In this document: positions 22,355 to 23,975 of the stretch, one piece after another
Numbering within the stretch: position 1 is the stretch's first letter
Layout: each line of letters opens with the position of its first letter
Source: SVTX01 sp045577415
GTDB taxonomy: Bacteria > Bacillota > Clostridia > Oscillospirales > CAG-272
Direction of reading: 5' to 3'
NCBI GenBank assembly: GCA_045577415.1
Contig: JAZNII010000154.1
Span: 1-23,975 of the forward strand
Length of the DNA stretch: 23,975 bases
Position numbers and translations under genes: made by a program
The notes under the pieces: generated by a model
Seen by the model: the letters and a program-made list of their open reading frames with translations, nothing else
What the model was told of the DNA's origin: nothing
The model's database searches: none

Positions 22355-22380
22355 TGATTAAACCGAAAGGAATTAAGGAA

Positions 22381-22989
22381 ATGACAGAACTTGAAAAAAT
22401 CGCATATGCAAGATCTTTTATAGACAAATTGGCAAACGGCATCAATCCCTTGGACGATACTCCCCTCCCCGATGACGATATTGCAAATAATGTTCGTCTG
22501 TCGCGTTGCTTTTTCTATGTGTCGGATATTCTCCGTCAGGTATATGAAAATGGCGGGGTAACAAATCCGAAACGCGCTCCAAAAATTCCGTTTGCTGTCT
22601 CACTGGAACAGCTTGAAAAATTTGAATATTCCGCAGAGCTCATTCCTGTCAGCGAGATTGCAAAACGAATTTACGCTATGGCAGACAATGAGAATATGGA
22701 GAAGGTGTCCTATCGTCAGATCAATCAATGGCTTCTGAACACAGGAATGCTTTATTGGCATGATTTTGGTGGACGGAAACCCGTTAAGCGTCCTACGGAA
22801 GTGGGCAATCAAATAGGAATTTCTGTAGAAACGCGAATGGGACGCTACGGCGAGTATCAAGTTGTTCTTTATAATGAAGATGCTCAACATTTTATTTTGG
22901 ACAATCTTGATGCGGTGGTTGCTACTGTGGCAAAAAAAGGTAAGTCTTACGAGAAAGATACATCCGACAGCGAGGAACACGATAATTAA
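22381..22989 (+). CDS. Unknown 202-residue protein
   Basis: Starts MTELEKIAYARSFIDKLANG and has two parts: a helical N-terminal half with NPLDDTPLPDDDIANNVRLS, and a second half that reads like a winged-helix segment (PVSEIAKRIYAM, VSYRQINQWLLNTGML, RRPTEVG-type loop, GISVETRMG, YGEYQVVLYN). I have the impression of a widespread uncharacterised Firmicutes protein but cannot name it. The ATG at 22381 has GAAAGGA 9 bases before it; an ATG at 22351 would overlap the kinase stop and add 10 residues without a ribosome site. The C-terminal tail is charged. Confidence 0.72.
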   Translation: MTELEKIAYARSFIDKLANGINPLDDTPLPDDDIANNVRLSRCFFYVSDILRQVYENGGVTNPKRAPKIPFAVSLEQLEKFEYSAELIPVSEIAKRIYAMADNENMEKVSYRQINQWLLNTGMLYWHDFGGRKPVKRPTEVGNQIGISVETRMGRYGEYQVVLYNEDAQHFILDNLDAVVATVAKKGKSYEKDTSDSEEHDN

Positions 22990-23089
22990 AGAACCGATAC
23001 TCGCTCCCGCGTTCCTTGCGGGAAAGACGGAAGGCGCGACGAAAGAAGATTTGCAGGTTGTGAGGGCCTTGATTGTAACGGAGTGTTGA
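22984..23089 (+). pseudogene. Possible short coding remnant
   Basis: Directly after the 202-residue gene, a frame without start codon reads EPILAPAFLAGKTEGATKED then LQVVRALIVTEC and a stop at 23087-23089. The composition looks protein-like. It could be the tail of a deleted gene or chance; no family recognised. Confidence 0.25.
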
Positions 23090-23119
23090 AATATCATTAA
23101 ACAGTCGGGAGAGATAGAA

Positions 23120-23168
23120 AAAGAGCCGTCTCAAATGCTCTGAAAATTTGCATTTGAGACGGCTCTTT
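23120..23168. terminator. Bidirectional terminator between convergent genes
   Basis: Perfect 19-bp stem (23120-23138 with 23150-23168), 11-base loop, flanked by A-run on the left and T on the right. Serves the rightward unit ending near 23 kb and the leftward GNAT gene. Confidence 0.92.
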
Positions 23169-23172
23169 ACGT

Positions 23173-23826
23173 TTATCTGACTACCGAAGAATGCCTATAG
23201 ATATAGAACTCCTCTTGGCTCGGCATCCACTTCTTTTCTTTCGGTGGAAATGTCGCGTCAAAGGCTTCGACGGCATCAGTGTCCTCACAGCAGTCGGCGG
23301 CGGTAGAGGGAATGTACATCCACTTTCTGCCGTCAAGCGCGTTTGGTGTAAGCTCGCAGACGAGGAGTGCCGTCGGGAAGTTACCGTCAACTACAAAGCT
23401 GACGTTCTTCTTTTTGCAACTCACAAATCCACGGCTGACGTAGTTGCCCGGATTTCCGAAGTTGATGTTCACATCGTAGCCCATCTTGCGTGCCACCTCA
23501 AAGGAATGCTCGATCAGCAGCTTCCCAAGTTTCTGTCTTTGATATTCGGGAGCAACGCAAAGCGGTCCAAAGGAAAGTATCTCTTTTCTCTCACCGTTCT
23601 CGTCTTCAAGCCACGCTTTGGTGTACATGATGTTGCCGATGATCTCGCCGTCCTTTTCAAGCACAAACGCAAGCTCGGGGATAAAGTCGGGATGATTTCG
23701 CATCATGTGGACGTAATAATGCTCGGAAGCTCCCGGCACGTAGACGTTCCAAAACGCCTCACGTGTTAGCTCCTCAACGGCTCTGTAGTCTTTTTCGGTT
23801 TCTAAACGTATCGTTATATTTTCCAT
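23173..23826 (-). CDS. GNAT-family N-acetyltransferase
   Basis: A 217-residue acetyl-CoA-dependent acetyltransferase. The N-terminal strand and helix ITIRLETEKDYRAVEELTRE are typical. Motif A is GPLCVAPEYQRQKLGKLLIE (87-106), holding the Q-x-x-G-K acetyl-CoA loop, and GYDVNINFGNPGNYVSRGF follows, the C-terminal strand of the fold. About 70 further residues (ALDGRKWMYIPSTA..., FDATFPPKEKKWMPSQEEF) lie past the core and are common in this subgroup of Clostridial GNAT proteins. The acceptor is unknown. ATG at 23826 with GAGG 9 bases upstream; own promoter and terminator, so it is a single-gene unit. Confidence 0.9.
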   Translation of the reverse strand: MENITIRLETEKDYRAVEELTREAFWNVYVPGASEHYYVHMMRNHPDFIPELAFVLEKDGEIIGNIMYTKAWLEDENGERKEILSFGPLCVAPEYQRQKLGKLLIEHSFEVARKMGYDVNINFGNPGNYVSRGFVSCKKKNVSFVVDGNFPTALLVCELTPNALDGRKWMYIPSTAADCCEDTDAVEAFDATFPPKEKKWMPSQEEFYIYRHSSVVR

Positions 23827-23864
23827 AGTAAAACCTCGAAAAAATCAATTTGTGATGTGGTAAT

Positions 23865-23893
23865 ATTATACCACGAAATTGTGAATAGTTCAA
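23865..23893 (-). promoter_or_regulatory. Promoter of the GNAT gene
   Basis: Minus strand TTGAAC (23888-23893), 17 bases (TATTCACAATTTCGTGG), TATAAT (23865-23870). Nearly identical to the DUF4160 cassette promoter at 8549-8577. Confidence 0.85.
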
Positions 23894-23897
23894 GATG

Positions 23898-23934
23898 AAA
23901 AGAGGCTTCGCAAAAATTTTGCGAAGCCTCTTTT
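23898..23934. terminator. Terminator hairpin of the gene entering from the right
   Basis: AGAGGCTTCGCAAAA (23901-23915) pairs with its complement 23917-23931, with A-run on the left and T-run on the right. It lies 3 bases after the stop of the minus-strand partial gene and upstream of the GNAT promoter, insulating the two. Confidence 0.85.
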
Positions 23935-23936
23935 GC

Positions 23937-23975
23937 TTATATTCCGTAAGTCTCTGTCAGAGGGTCCTTGAAGAT
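23937..23975 (-). CDS. C-terminal end of a minus-strand gene
   Basis: The minus strand reads IFKDPLTETYGI and a TAA at 23937-23939, directly before a terminator hairpin. Only 12 codons are in the window, so no family can be given; the stop-plus-terminator arrangement is the reason to call it. Confidence 0.45.
   Translation of the reverse strand: MFKDPLTETYGI

Noticed and set aside
1..23975. CRISPR array
   Set aside because: No series of regularly spaced repeats was seen; the short direct repeats found occur only in pairs.

Overview
The window looks like a chromosomal segment of an anaerobic Clostridia-type Bacillota, probably an uncultured gut lineage. Supporting signs are strong AGGAGG-type ribosome sites, occasional TTG starts, consensus TTGACA/TATAAT promoters, many U-tailed hairpin terminators, and a DegV/DAK2/PlsY lipid operon with a DUF3899-like tail protein. 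No taxonomic marker is present, so this is an inference.

Layout. (1) 1-5642 is core chromosome: the end of a DUF3899-like membrane protein, a three-gene operon fakB-fakA-plsY that links fatty-acid phosphorylation to glycerol-3-phosphate acylation, and malQ under its own consensus promoter. (2) 5655-7459 holds a stand-alone TipAS-domain gene, an overlapping SDR oxidoreductase, a short broken copy of a radical SAM gene start, and an SseB-like gene. (3) 7459-14361 is an integrated element bounded by two same-orientation copies of the 3' half of a tRNA-Pro(GGG). It carries a DUF4160 three-gene cassette, an XRE regulator, a XerC/D-like recombinase, a short segment flanked by 19-bp inverted repeats containing an outward-pointing promoter, a TetR / zinc-ribbon / membrane-anchored protein cassette, a truncated Rep gene, and the element's own tyrosine integrase. 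(4) 14362-20194 is an AT-rich four-gene operon: AlbA_2-ATPase-wHTH protein, RecQ helicase fused to a ComFC-like phosphoribosyltransferase domain, DprA-like SLOG protein with a C-terminal clamp-binding-like motif, and a HEPN/DUF3644 protein split by frameshifts. It reads as a defence-type operon. (5) 20246-23975 returns to ordinary genes: a second, frameshifted TipAS copy, the intact radical SAM gene, an unknown protein, a FlaR-like P-loop kinase, an unknown 202-aa protein, a convergent GNAT acetyltransferase, and the tail of one more minus-strand gene.

Two systems stand out. The first is a putative phase-variable switch at 10198-10478: a recombinase gene, palindromic inverted repeats differing only in the orientation of their 4-bp centre, a promoter now pointing away from the TetR cassette, and a terminator inside the segment. 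The second is the RecQ-ComFC / DprA-like / HEPN operon, which reuses parts of the natural-transformation machinery (helicase, ComFC, DprA) beside a probable RNase toxin. A TipAS-plus-radical-SAM block is duplicated on both sides of the accessory region. Three single-base losses in short homopolymers (two in the HEPN gene, one in the second TipAS copy) are either decay or assembly error and should be resolved before function is argued.
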